From positions 1 to 6,511 of the forward strand of contig JBHEQV010000042.1 in NCBI GenBank assembly GCA_046530735.1: DNA of 6,511 bases. The letters run 5' to 3'. Of the stretch, positions 1-6,511 are shown piece after piece. The DNA is from Arsenophonus sp046530735. GTDB taxonomy: Bacteria; Pseudomonadota; Gammaproteobacteria; Enterobacterales; Enterobacteriaceae. Numbering within the stretch: the stretch's first letter is position 1; every line of letters starts with the position of its first letter. The notes under the pieces are model-generated. The model worked only from the letters and a program-made list of their open reading frames with translations, ran no database searches and was not told where the DNA came from. A program made the translations under genes and the position numbers.

Positions 1-424
1 ATTATTCGTCTACTGCGGATAAGTGTAAAGTAGCGACCCAAAATAGAGTATTAAGTCGCGCAAGCCAGTTTTTATTGAAAAGGCTAAAGAAAATAGGGGA
101 TAGTTAGAAATAATGTGTTGTGAGTTGGAATCTAGAAAAATATTAACCTGCTTTTCTAACCACTGCTCAGTAAGTTTGATGTCACATGAACTGCAGTTTT
201 TGACTTACAGCTTTAAAAAGAACGTGAGGGGAACATTTAGTAGAGGTATAGAAGTAGCATTCGGGATTAGCGCACCCATGATACAAGTGCCTACAGGCAA
301 GGTTCCATCTATAAATAGAGGCGTTCCGAATTAACACTTTCATTATGGTTTTAAGAAATTTATTTTAGACGTCATCAACAGTGAAAATCAGTTTAGTTTG
401 GTGGGGGATTATATACATATGCAT
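1..424 (-). pseudogene. IS91-family transposase fragment, broken (left copy)
   Basis: Read leftward, this is the same N-terminal transposase piece as in the right arm: an early part containing CANPEC, then a frame change into CSSCDIKLTEQWLEKQ. In IS91-family enzymes this cysteine-rich zinc-binding region precedes the HUH/Y2 rolling-circle nuclease domain. The copy has a stop (TAA) at the codon where the right copy has TGA, and the same frameshift before the CSSC motif. It also has one G fewer in the G-run at 96-99, which adds a further frameshift. The catalytic part would lie beyond position 1 and is not visible. It cannot make an active enzyme. The family call rests on motif recognition without a database search. 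Confidence 0.7.
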
Positions 425-564
425 ATAAATATCTTGGTAGAAAAAATAGAAATCTTCATGCTATAAGCATTTATCAGGTATAGCTAATAAGCTATCTTTT
501 TATTTACTTAGAGAACGAAGAAGCCGGGAATTATCCCTAGTACCCTTATAGGTGATAAATTCAT
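1..564 (-). repeat. Left arm of a 564/565-bp inverted repeat (IS91-derived)
   Basis: This stretch is the reverse complement of 5947-6511. I aligned the two arms by eye: they are identical over the outer 99 nt, then differ by about 20 substitutions and small indels (roughly 96% identity overall). Similarity stops at about 564, after the shared ATTCAT. The arm carries a decayed IS91-family transposase fragment, described separately. The outer end runs off the window, so the true repeat is longer. The inner end abuts the degS remnant. Confidence 0.95.
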
Positions 565-1010
565 CGACAAAGGATATTTTTAGTATTTTCACTTCCATAT
601 ATAAGTTGTATCTAGCCTCATTAAGGCCCTAGTAGCTTTTTTTGAGATTCCTTAAAAACCAGGATATTCGTAACTATAGGCGCGAATAATACTTGCGTTT
701 CGAATAAATAAGAACTTTGGATCAGATCCAATCGCTACGTAGCCTCTTTTTTTGATGTTATAAAAAGCTCAAATAGCGCCTCTCTTATTATTTATTTCGA
801 GAGGGAGATCCATAAAGCGCTTAGAATAAAAGGCTTTGTAATATGTGAAGTCGCTCGCTGTCTTCCAGAGTTTACCCGGTTTATGTTTTCTAGAAGATTT
901 ATTACTAATCATCTAGATTAATTCCTGAAAAGATTAACACCAAAAAATATAAAACAGTACTATCTAATAAACATCCTCGAAGCAGAATAGTTGCGCAGAT
1001 CTTCCGCCAT
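565..1010 (-). pseudogene. degS: Decayed degS remnant (sigma-E site-1 protease)
   Basis: Intact DegS is an inner-membrane serine protease that starts sigma-E activation by cutting RseA. In Enterobacterales it directly follows degQ on the same strand, where this stretch lies. No open frame survives, but degS-like pieces appear in the right order on the minus strand. GAAGATCTGCGC (1004-993) resembles the codons for RRAAP. One frame from 893 to 795 reads LEN..NSG..QR...ITK, matching LEIRTLGSG...QRGYIITNK just before the catalytic His. IGSDPK near 739-722 resembles the VGSD segment before the catalytic Asp. Stretches at 667-644 and 638-625 resemble the NPYNLG and SATGR codons. Similarity ends where the IS91-derived repeat begins, so the Ser half is missing. 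Some spacings are longer than in intact degS. Synteny is the main support and each motif alone is weak. Confidence 0.5.
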
Positions 1011-1076
1011 AGTACGGTTATGGTTATAAACATAGTAAGTTTTATGTAATAAGCAATAAACGAGATATACAAATAC

Positions 1077-1108
1077 AAACAGGTACTTATAGGTAACAGT
1101 ACCTGTTT
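1077..1108 (-). terminator. Intrinsic terminator of degQ
   Basis: An 11-bp perfect inverted repeat, AAACAGGTACT (1077-1087) with AGTACCTGTTT (1098-1108), surrounds a 10-nt loop. On the minus strand it begins 9 nt after the degQ stop codon and is followed by the T-rich TGTATTTGTATAT. The position and shape fit a Rho-independent end to degQ transcription, which would separate degQ from the degS remnant beyond it. The U-tract is interrupted, so efficiency may be moderate. Confidence 0.8.
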
Positions 1109-1117
1109 AGTGAACTA

Positions 1118-2539
1118 TTAATTAAAAATATTATTACCGCGAAGTAATAAGTAAATATTTTGATCACCACGTAAAATATTTAATGCTAATGCGCTAGGCT
1201 TAGTTTCAATAACTTTACGAAGTTGATTAATATTTTCTATCCGTTGCTCGTTAGCACTAATGATAAGATCACCTTTTATCAGACCAAGCATTGCTGCAGG
1301 TGAATTAGACGAAACACTATCGACCTTGACGCCTTTAGTGCCCCTGATTATATTATTGCTTAAAGTGGCTCCCATTAGTGAGCTGGTTAAAATTTCGGCT
1401 TTTGTTCCGCTAGAATCACTATCTTCTAAGGTGACATTTACTTGCATTAGCTTACCTTTACGTAGTAGCCCAATAGTGATTTGTTTACCAATTTCACTGG
1501 TCCCAATTTTAGCTCTCAACTCAGCGAAGCTATTGATATATTTGTTATTAATTGAAACTAGAATATCACCAGATTGAATGCCTGCTTTAGCTGCTGCAGA
1601 ATTTGGTATCACTTCACTGACAAATGCCCCTTTTTGCACATCAATCTTTAATGCTTTCGCTACATCAGAGGTCATTTCAGTGCCTTTGATCCCCAGTAAT
1701 CCACGTTTTACTTCACCATGTTTGATAATTTGATCACTAAGGGATTTAGCCATATTTGATGGAATTGCAAAGCCAATACCAATATTACCTCCAACAGGCG
1801 TTAAGATAGCGGTATTAATACCAATAAGTTCACCATTGAGATTAACCAATGCACCACCTGAATTACCTCTATTAATAGAAGCATCAGTTTGAATAAAATT
1901 TTCTAGACCTTCTACATTTAAACCACTACGGCCTAATGCAGAAATAATACCTGATGTTGCCGTTTGACCTAAGCCAAACGGATTACCAACAGCAACAGCA
2001 AAATCACCAACTCGCAGTTTATCGGAGTCAGCAATTTTAATTGCCATTAAGTTCAATTTTTTCAGATTTTCTGTACTTGAATCTTTGATTTGTAATAGGG
2101 CGATATCTGTTTGAGGATCACGTCCAATAAGCTTAATGTCAATTTCTCTGCCATCATTAAGTTGAATTTGGATACTGTTAGCGTTATCAACGACATGGTT
2201 ATTAGTTAGAATATAACCTTTTTTAGCATCAATAATAACCCCAGAGCCTAATCCTTCAAAAGGGCGAATACTCTGTTGCTGGGAGGGGAAATTAGGCCCA
2301 AAAAAGAATTTAAATTCTTCTGGTAGCTGTTGATTTTGAACACGTGTTCCAGATACACGAATACTAACTACTGTAGGAAGTACTTTTTCTAGCATTGGTG
2401 CTAGGCTAGATAATTCTTTACCAGATGATAAAGTAACTGGTGGCATTGATGCAGAATAAATCACTGCAGGCACAGTTATGACTGAAAGACCAACAGTCAT
2501 GGCTAATATAGTTAAAAAATATTTCTCTTTTTTCATCAT
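1118..2539 (-). CDS. degQ: DegQ periplasmic serine endoprotease (HtrA family)
   Basis: The product is a 473-aa HtrA-family protease-chaperone that degrades or refolds damaged envelope proteins in the periplasm. The N-terminus is a signal peptide: MMKKEK, then a hydrophobic stretch to about residue 29, with likely cleavage near VPA25 or YSA30. The trypsin-like domain covers about 45-265 with the full catalytic triad: H115 in LTNNHVV, D145 in QTDIALLQI and S227 in RGNSGG. Two PDZ domains follow, about 278-372 (carboxylate-binding loop RGLLGI at 279-284) and about 385-470. Near-identical runs to E. coli DegQ include SLAPMLEKVLP, DSDKLRVGDFAVAVGNPFG and GLENFIQTDASINRGNSGG. It is longer than E. 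coli DegQ (455 aa), mainly through short insertions near 85-92 and 154-163 and a C-terminal GNNIFN tail. DegP is less likely because the linkers are DegQ-like. The first of two tandem ATGs is annotated, and an AAGAGA-like ribosome site lies upstream. There is no internal stop or frameshift, in contrast to its neighbours. Confidence 0.97.
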   Translation of the reverse strand: MMKKEKYFLTILAMTVGLSVITVPAVIYSASMPPVTLSSGKELSSLAPMLEKVLPTVVSIRVSGTRVQNQQLPEEFKFFFGPNFPSQQQSIRPFEGLGSGVIIDAKKGYILTNNHVVDNANSIQIQLNDGREIDIKLIGRDPQTDIALLQIKDSSTENLKKLNLMAIKIADSDKLRVGDFAVAVGNPFGLGQTATSGIISALGRSGLNVEGLENFIQTDASINRGNSGGALVNLNGELIGINTAILTPVGGNIGIGFAIPSNMAKSLSDQIIKHGEVKRGLLGIKGTEMTSDVAKALKIDVQKGAFVSEVIPNSAAAKAGIQSGDILVSINNKYINSFAELRAKIGTSEIGKQITIGLLRKGKLMQVNVTLEDSDSSGTKAEILTSSLMGATLSNNIIRGTKGVKVDSVSSNSPAAMLGLIKGDLIISANEQRIENINQLRKVIETKPSALALNILRGDQNIYLLLRGNNIFN

Positions 2540-2619
2540 GAATTCAATTCTCTTGCATACCTAATTTTTGTTTAAGGTAATTTGCTTTTTGCATAGATTA
2601 AAAGGCCTAACAGCAAGTC

Positions 2620-2647
2620 TAAGACTTTAAATTATGCAAAAAAGTTC
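2620..2647 (-). promoter_or_regulatory. Possible sigma-E-type promoter upstream of degQ
   Basis: In the 264-nt gap between zapG and degQ, the minus strand has GAACTT (2647-2642), a 17-nt spacer, then TCTTA (2624-2620). This resembles the enterobacterial sigma-E pattern GGAACTT / TCTGA, as at degP. Predicted transcription would start near 2613, giving a leader of about 75 nt. The -10 deviates from consensus and the region is very AT-rich, so chance is a real alternative. No terminator is seen after zapG, so read-through from zapG into degQ is also possible. The rest of the gap holds only a small palindrome (CATGTA-TT-TACATG). Confidence 0.3.
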
Positions 2648-2803
2648 AGTTAATAGGTAGTAGTAATCGTTTTTTTACATGTATTTACATGATATTAATG
2701 ATTACAACAAAATAAACTCTACTCAGATTAGTTCCTGTTACCATTTAAATTAAGTAAAGATGCAATTTTATTAATATATATGTAACCTAATTTACTTTTA
2801 TAT

Positions 2804-3181
2804 TTAGCGAAATAAACCAGAAGAGCCTTCAGAGTAATCTTTCGGTGGTAAATTAATATGGGCTTGATTATTGTCTAATTTAGTCAAATGATAGTTAAAA
2901 AAGTTGTTTTGTATTGGCATATCAGACATCAATTCATGAGAACTTTTCACTATATGCTGATATAGTTGACGATAGTCTTTCGCCATCTTATCGACTAATT
3001 CTGCACTATATGCAAAATGGTTGATCAATTCTTTATGATATTCTTCTAATTCATGGTTTTTCTTTTTAAGTTCATCTTGTAAAGTTTGTTGATTATGTAG
3101 TTTGGTGTTTCTAAAGTGAACTACTAGTGCACCAATAATGAAACCCACAATTAGACCGATTAATGCATATTCCCAAATCAT
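2804..3181 (-). CDS. zapG: ZapG/YhcB inner-membrane cell-envelope and division protein
   Basis: The product is a 125-aa member of the YhcB (DUF1043) family. It is a bitopic inner-membrane protein linked in E. coli to division and envelope growth, through contacts with divisome and elongasome proteins. The start MIWEYALIGLIVG matches E. coli MTWEYALIGLVVG. An upstream in-frame ATG at 3220 would add 13 residues, but the ATG at 3181 has a strong AAAGGAG site and fits the family, so 3181 is chosen. A single membrane segment covers about residues 2-22. A charged, heptad-like helix covers about 27-60 (ELKKKNHELEEYHKELINHF). The conserved AELVDKMAKDYRQLYQHIVKSS block and the C-terminal DYSEGSSGL motif follow. 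It lacks the short basic tail of the 132-aa E. coli protein. Adjacency to degQ on the same strand is the usual enterobacterial arrangement. The gene appears intact. Confidence 0.95.
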   Translation of the reverse strand: MIWEYALIGLIVGFIIGALVVHFRNTKLHNQQTLQDELKKKNHELEEYHKELINHFAYSAELVDKMAKDYRQLYQHIVKSSHELMSDMPIQNNFFNYHLTKLDNNQAHINLPPKDYSEGSSGLFR

Positions 3182-3186
3182 GCTGA

Positions 3187-3193
3187 CTCCTTT
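3187..3193 (-). promoter_or_regulatory. Ribosome binding site that fixes the zapG start
   Basis: On the minus strand AAAGGAG lies 5 nt before the ATG at 3181-3179. It is the best Shine-Dalgarno match near either candidate start, and it supports the 125-aa over the 138-aa form. Confidence 0.85.
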
Positions 3194-3234
3194 ATTTAAG
3201 AAAAGAAGATTTATTTTCATAAAAATGAATTTAC

Positions 3235-3243
3235 AGTATAGCA
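3235..3243 (-). promoter_or_regulatory. Probable zapG promoter with extended -10
   Basis: The minus strand reads TGCTATACT, an extended -10 (TGn plus TATACT). The -35 region about 17 nt upstream is weak (TTTTAA), as is common with extended -10 promoters. Transcription would start near 3228, giving a leader of about 46 nt to the chosen zapG start. Confidence 0.5.
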
Positions 3244-3649
3244 GTTCACTATAGATGTTAAAAGGATATAAGTGAAATTCGGAAAAGTTGTTACTAATGA
3301 TTTTATATTATTTTAGGTACTAAAAATTATCGATATCATGTTTATGATTGGTTTTCATTGATTAATAAAATTATGATTTTTTTTAAAAAGTATCACGTTG
3401 ATGTAATTGTTGACTATAATAAACTATACAATAGTTTTTGATTACCAGTAATTATTAATTTGATGAAGTAAAAGTAAAGAGATAGCAATTTTAGATATTA
3501 TTCATCATCAGTTGCTTAATAGAACATATATGAATAAAAGGTGCACTACAGAAATCCATTAAAACAAGATAAGATTGATTCGAAACTTGATTATTACTTT
3601 CTCTATGCAAGAGAAAAAATTTTCTTGTGCTAAGGAAGAATTAAAGACT
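3244..3649. other. AT-rich spacer between zapG and the zapE remnant, no gene recognised
   Basis: About 400 nt with stops in all frames. It should contain the divergent zapG/zapE control region and perhaps the zapE start. On the plus strand a piece near 3544-3615 reads NPLKQDKIDSKL and then YAREKIFL, which could be a trace of the ZapE N-terminus or chance. I see no convincing RNA gene, repeat or terminator. Confidence 0.5.
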
Positions 3650-4500
3650 AACTTAAGTATTAAATAAAACTAAGAAATAAAAACCAGGCAAAATTGAAAT
3701 GGCCTGAATAAACTGAATATCCATTATTAAAAATATTGTTAGTGTGAGAAAATATAACATCAGATCTTAAATGTTAAGTAGTAGGTTAATGACAGTTAGA
3801 AACGGTTAAAAAGAGTATTTATTCTTTGCAATGGGATCCAGTTTTCAAATACTATAGAGGAAAATCCAATCAATGTATCTTCTATGGTGTGAGGAGCGGT
3901 AATCCATTAATCTTTTAATGTTCATCTAAATATTAAAAGGCAGTAAGCATAAGATGTACAAAAAGTGAAAGCAGTCAGCTGAAAGACAGCTGGAAATTAT
4001 AACAGGATTAATAGAGGTAATTAGCTCATTATCAAAGAGGCTGATCTGGAACAAGCAACTTACCAATAGAATCCTTTATTAATATAATGAATTAATTTAG
4101 AAAAATTAAATGTCTATGAAAAACGTAATAAATCAAAACCATAAACAACTGAAATGCATACTAATTGACTGGCATCCTATGATAGTTATAATTAATAATC
4201 TAAGGCATAAGATACATTGGCTTTAGCAATAGATAATTTAAAGAAATCCAGAAATTTGAAAAGGTTCATTATAAAATCAAGAGATAATCATTTTCTAACT
4301 ATCAGGAAAGTTATACAAATTAATCGGGAAAAATGCACAGCGGAGTAATAATCAGATAATTAAGATCATAAAGGACGAGAGCAACTTTTATAAATTATTA
4401 AGAGAAACAAGTTAATAAACTTATTCCTTAAAATAAATCTACATAGCAAAAAAAATGGAGAACAATGCTTGAATTATGCTAATTCTGATGTATGGAGTTT
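3650..4500 (+). pseudogene. zapE: zapE remnant, 5' and central part (AAA-type division ATPase)
   Basis: Intact ZapE is a cytoplasmic P-loop ATPase of about 375 aa that acts on the Z ring. Its gene lies divergently beside zapG in Enterobacterales, where this sequence lies. The frame is destroyed, but motif-level traces occur in order and near the expected spacing. GGTGTGAGGAGCGGTAA (3886-3902) matches the GVGRGK Walker A codons with two changes. AATGAATTAATTT (4087-4099) falls where DEFF is expected, about 190 nt on. CCTATGAT...TTATA...AAT...TCTA...AGG (4176-4205) resembles the PDELYRNGLQR codons at the expected distance. The clearest piece, LALAIDNLKK (4218-4247), corresponds to FLPAIDxLKK. 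Outer limits are estimates: the start is projected from Walker A and the end from where the IS256 remnant takes over. The 3' part resumes at about 5626. Each match is by eye; their collinearity and the synteny carry the call. Confidence 0.6.
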
Positions 4501-4599
4501 CAGAGATAGTATAGCGTATAATACTAATTAATTTAATAAATAATTTCAATAACATAGGAATGTTATCCTATGAAAAGTCTAGCATGCAGATGTATCCGC

Positions 4600-5620
4600 G
4601 AAACCAGATATTACCTATGATGCTTTGCATAAATTCATCCGTAATGGTGTACTAGGAGTCTGATAGGCACCGATGTTGAGGCTAATTTCAAAGCCATGCT
4701 GCGATAACGTGCTACCGCTTAGATGAAGCGTTGGAAAATCAGCGAATAGTTGCTACTACATGCTTGGGTAGCTGTTAGGCATCTCCACCGGTAATATTTT
4801 CATGAATTCCTGGATCGCTTCTCAGTGAAAAGCGACATGGTCTTTTTACTGCTATCATCAGTAGACTAAAATAGCAATGGCTTTAAGAGTAACAGACAAT
4901 AGTACTTATATAATTTAAGCGATATTGGCTATGTTTATTTCTAATACGATGGAAAATATTGGTCTATCAGACAGCTGGATGCCCTTTGCTATTAGTTAGT
5001 ATTAGCATCACTGCATGAACATAAGGAGCTCATTGCGCTCGAAGATGTTTATTGAATATTAGAAACTAACTGAGTCAAACTTTTTAATACCCTGCTAATG
5101 CGTATCCTAACCGTATCTCTCTGATTTGCTGAAGAGAGATATACGGTATTATTAGTTTTTGAAATTCAATAGCAAAGATATTTCCGGGCACACAGCACCA
5201 ATGTTGTTAGGTAGATAAAATAGCTTATATGCTGCCTTTACTCCAAAAAGGTATGCAACCAAAGTTAAGGAGTGAGCTGCAGGAAGTCTGTCTATTAGAG
5301 AGTCGCGATGCTGCTAATAAATCCCTTGATATTTTGTTATCAAGATTTTCAGCGAAGTATAATTCTGCAGCGATGAAGAAGCTAGAGAAAAATAGAGAAG
5401 AACGATGGCATTCTACTATTTTCCCTCATGGCACTGGGTGTTAATAAAAACGACAAATTTGATTGAATTGGTTTTCGCAACAATGAGTTTATAAAGCTGA
5501 TTTGCGAAGCACTATGGTGTAAGTGATTTTTAGCTGATACTCTTCTAAAATGTTCATAATCTGAGTATTTGTTTTATACTCTGCAATATATGAATTTAGG
5601 AATTCACCAAGATGACTGAG
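4600..5620 (+). mobile_element. Decayed IS256-family insertion element (transposase pseudogene)
   Basis: The region is a much-mutated IS256-family (mutator-type) DDE transposase, recognisable in order across several frames. DALHKFIRNG (4619-4648) and SLIGTDVEANFKAMLR (4657-4704) resemble the N-terminal LTxxIRNGARxLIxxAVEAE. GISTGN (4778-4795) matches LKGISTGDF. SDIGYVYF, a stop, then YDG (about 4918-4950) match the first catalytic Asp region (KRYVYxWVDG). KELIALEDVY (5023-5052) matches KELVAxEDGY. FPGTQHQCC-stop-VDKIA (5181-5225) matches FPxTRxQRCWVHKIA, with TGG now TAG. A 71-codon open piece (5229-5441) covers LPxxxQPK...AKY...LEKxRE, and after a frameshift HWVLIKTTNLIELVFATMSL (5432-5491) matches HWxHLRTTNPIESTFATVR. 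About 50 codons seem deleted between 4705 and 4778. The element ends may lie near 4500-4570 and 5602-5625 but are unproven. It is non-functional. Confidence 0.85.
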
Positions 5621-5625
5621 AATAA

Positions 5626-5781
5626 ATCTCTAGAAAGCGTTAAACTCACCAAATCATCAGGAGATGATTACTCGTAACTTTTAGTGTCATACCACATATT
5701 TATCCGAAGCGATTTATGATCTTATTTTCACCAGAAAGTAATTATGGTAAGTCTACTGATCTTTTATCACATCCAAAAGAG
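5626..5781 (+). pseudogene. zapE: zapE remnant, 3' end beyond the IS256 element
   Basis: Just after the IS256 remnant the plus strand again resembles zapE. GATGATTACTCGTAACTT and the following TTAGTGTC (5663-5688) recall the codons for DEFY-RN-VKL-VS. One frame then reads HIYPKRFMILFSPES (5695-5739), like DIYQGERLxFEFQR, and STDLLSHPKE (5752-5781), like the C-terminal SEEYLxxPHK. The order and spacing fit the last 60 or so codons of ZapE, with a deletion in the LSRLQEMQ part. Together with the left piece this places the IS256 insertion inside zapE, roughly four-fifths along. Evidence is by eye on degraded sequence, and no intact stop codon can be assigned. Confidence 0.5.
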
Positions 5782-5815
5782 GTCATACAGCAATATGACC
5801 AGGGGCTCTTTCCCC
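5781..5815 (+). terminator. Tandem hairpins after zapE (terminator or leader structure)
   Basis: Two perfect hairpins stand side by side: GGTCATA/TATGACC with a 6-nt loop (5781-5800), and GGGG/CCCC with loop CTCTTT (5802-5815). The second is followed by GTATTCAATTTTG, a weak U-rich tail. They fall right after the projected zapE end, so a zapE terminator or the leader of a lost downstream gene is plausible. On the minus strand the first hairpin is followed by TCTTTT, so leftward termination is also possible. The function is inferred. Confidence 0.4.
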
Positions 5816-5946
5816 GTATTCAATTTTGCCATATTATTATCCTACTATAGTTATTGTTATCCAGAGTTTTTAGAGCGTCTATGTTCAATTTGATGATGTT
5901 AAATAAAACTGCATTAAGGAGAAAATGATTAACACTATGTTTTCCA
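5816..5946 (+). other. Non-coding stretch with an orphan ribosome site and ATG
   Basis: No gene is recognised. Near its end AAGGAG (5916-5921) sits 3 nt before ATG (5925), which opens only 16 codons (MINTMFSNEF...) before a stop inside the repeat arm. In Enterobacterales rplM follows zapE, so this may be the remains of the rplM start, cut off where the IS91-derived repeat begins. Resemblance to MKTFxAKPE is faint, and this is a guess from synteny. Confidence 0.2.
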
Positions 5947-6511
5947 ATGAATTCATCACCTGTAATGGGTACTAGGGATAATTCCCGGCTTCTTCGTTCT
6001 CTAAGTAAATAAAAAGATAGCTGATTAGATATACATGATAAATGCTCATAGCATGAAGATTTCTATTTTTTCTATCAAGATATTTATATGCATATGTATA
6101 TAATCCCCCACCCAACTAAACTGATTTTCACTGTTGATGACGTCTGAAATAAATTTCTTGAAACCATAATGAAAGTGTTAATTCGGAACGCCTCTATTTA
6201 TAGAGGGAACCTTGCCTGTAGGCACTTCTATCATGGGTGCGCTAATCCCGAATGCTACTTCTATACCTCTATTAAATGTTCCCCTCACGTTCTTTTCAAA
6301 GCTGTAAGTCAAAAACTGCAGTTCATGTGACATCAAACTTACTGAGCAGTGGTTAGAAAAGCAGGTTAATATTTTTCTAGATGCAACTCACAACACATTA
6401 TTTTTAACTATCCCCCTATTTTCTTTAGCCTTTTCAATAAAAACTGGCTTGCGCGACTTAATACTCTATTTTGGGTCGCTACTTTACACTTATCCGCAGT
6501 AGACGAATAAT
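5947..6511 (+). repeat. Right arm of the 564/565-bp inverted repeat (IS91-derived)
   Basis: Reverse complement of 1-564, identical over the last 99 nt and about 96% identical overall. The arms differ in total length by only 1 nt. The inner end is at about 5947. The outer end runs off the window. The arm contains an intact small palindrome, CCTCTA-TTTA-TAGAGG (near 6191-6206), which carries one mismatch in the left arm. Confidence 0.95.
6088..6511 (+). pseudogene. IS91-family transposase fragment, broken (right copy)
   Basis: This is the N-terminal part of an IS91-family transposase, read outward. From ATG 6088 (or 6094) one frame gives MYIIPHPTKLIFTVDDV, a TGA stop at 6145, then NKFLETIMKVL and FYHGCANPECYFYT (CxxxxC at 6238-6255). 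The frame then changes, and from 6317 it reads CSSCDIKLTEQWLEKQ, continuing with LFLTIPLFSLAFSIKTGLRD and LILYFGSLLYTYP before a stop at 6500. In intact relatives this corresponds to CKSRxCSSCGxKxTEQWIEKQ, then the HITFTxPxxLW and LNDLxxxAAxxLL segments. CKS is still readable in the preceding frame at 6303-6311, so the lesion is near 6311-6316. The catalytic HUH and tyrosine motifs are outside the window or lost. Inactive; family assigned from motifs only. Confidence 0.75.

Noticed and set aside
113..334. 73-codon plus-strand reading frame in the left repeat arm
   Set aside because: It runs antisense to the transposase fragment. In the matching right arm the same frame stops after 10 codons, so it is not conserved between near-identical copies.
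717..731. 15-nt palindrome TTGGATC-A-GATCCAA, operator-like
   Set aside because: It lies inside the degS remnant, over the codons resembling VGSD, with no promoter elements around it; an isolated short palindrome is not enough.
1260..1577. 105-codon plus-strand reading frame
   Set aside because: It lies wholly antisense to the second half of degQ, whose frame is strongly conserved; it is a shadow.
3912..3939. 8-bp inverted repeat CTTTTAAT/ATTAAAAG with a 12-nt loop
   Set aside because: It is AT-only apart from the outer base pair, has no T-run after it, and lies within the zapE remnant; expected by chance in such AT-rich DNA.
5110..5147. Strong stem-loop (ACCGTATCTCTCT with AGAGAGATATACGGT) followed by a T-run, looking like a terminator
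   Set aside because: It falls within the IS256 transposase remnant, between the RGLTxxP-like and GALGFW-like parts, so it is most likely chance pairing in decayed coding sequence.
5229..5444. 71-codon open frame as a separate small gene
   Set aside because: Upstream and downstream codons in this and the shifted frame continue the IS256 transposase similarity, so it is a fragment of that pseudogene.
1..6511. Composite transposon carrying selectable cargo, or a novel mobile or defence system
   Set aside because: The enclosed genes are ordinary chromosomal housekeeping genes in ancestral order, both transposase types are dead, and no defence, toxin-antitoxin, CRISPR or reverse-transcriptase motif was found.

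Overview
AT-rich bacterial chromosome from a gammaproteobacterium with a heavily eroded genome. The two intact proteins are clear orthologues of enterobacterial DegQ and ZapG (YhcB). Surrounding genes have decayed into stop-riddled remnants and insertion-sequence debris, which is typical of a recently host-restricted insect symbiont. An Arsenophonus/Morganellaceae-like source would fit, but that is inference from style and not proven by the sequence.

Layout, left to right: (i) 1-564 is one arm of a large inverted repeat holding a broken IS91-family transposase fragment read leftward; (ii) 565-1010 is a badly decayed degS remnant on the minus strand; (iii) 1077-1108 is an intrinsic terminator; (iv) 1118-2539 is intact degQ (minus); (v) 2804-3181 is intact zapG (minus) with its own promoter; (vi) about 3650-4500 is the 5' and middle part of a decayed zapE (plus); (vii) about 4600-5620 is a decayed IS256-family transposase; (viii) about 5626-5781 is the 3' end of zapE, so the IS256 element sits inside zapE; (ix) 5781-5815 is a pair of hairpins just after zapE; (x) 5947-6511 is the second inverted-repeat arm with the same IS91-family fragment, read rightward.

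The ancestral order recovered is zapE (divergent) / zapG - degQ - degS, the conserved enterobacterial arrangement. Only the middle two genes survive. ZapG is an inner-membrane envelope/division protein and DegQ a periplasmic protease-chaperone. DegS (trigger of the sigma-E response) and ZapE (division ATPase) are lost at this locus.

The two repeat arms are about 96% identical, share the same inactivating lesions, and are exactly identical over their outermost 99 nt. That last point looks like a contig bounded by an assembly-graph repeat. I found no defence system, CRISPR array, tRNA, rRNA or other new gene system; the interest lies in genome decay and repeat structure.
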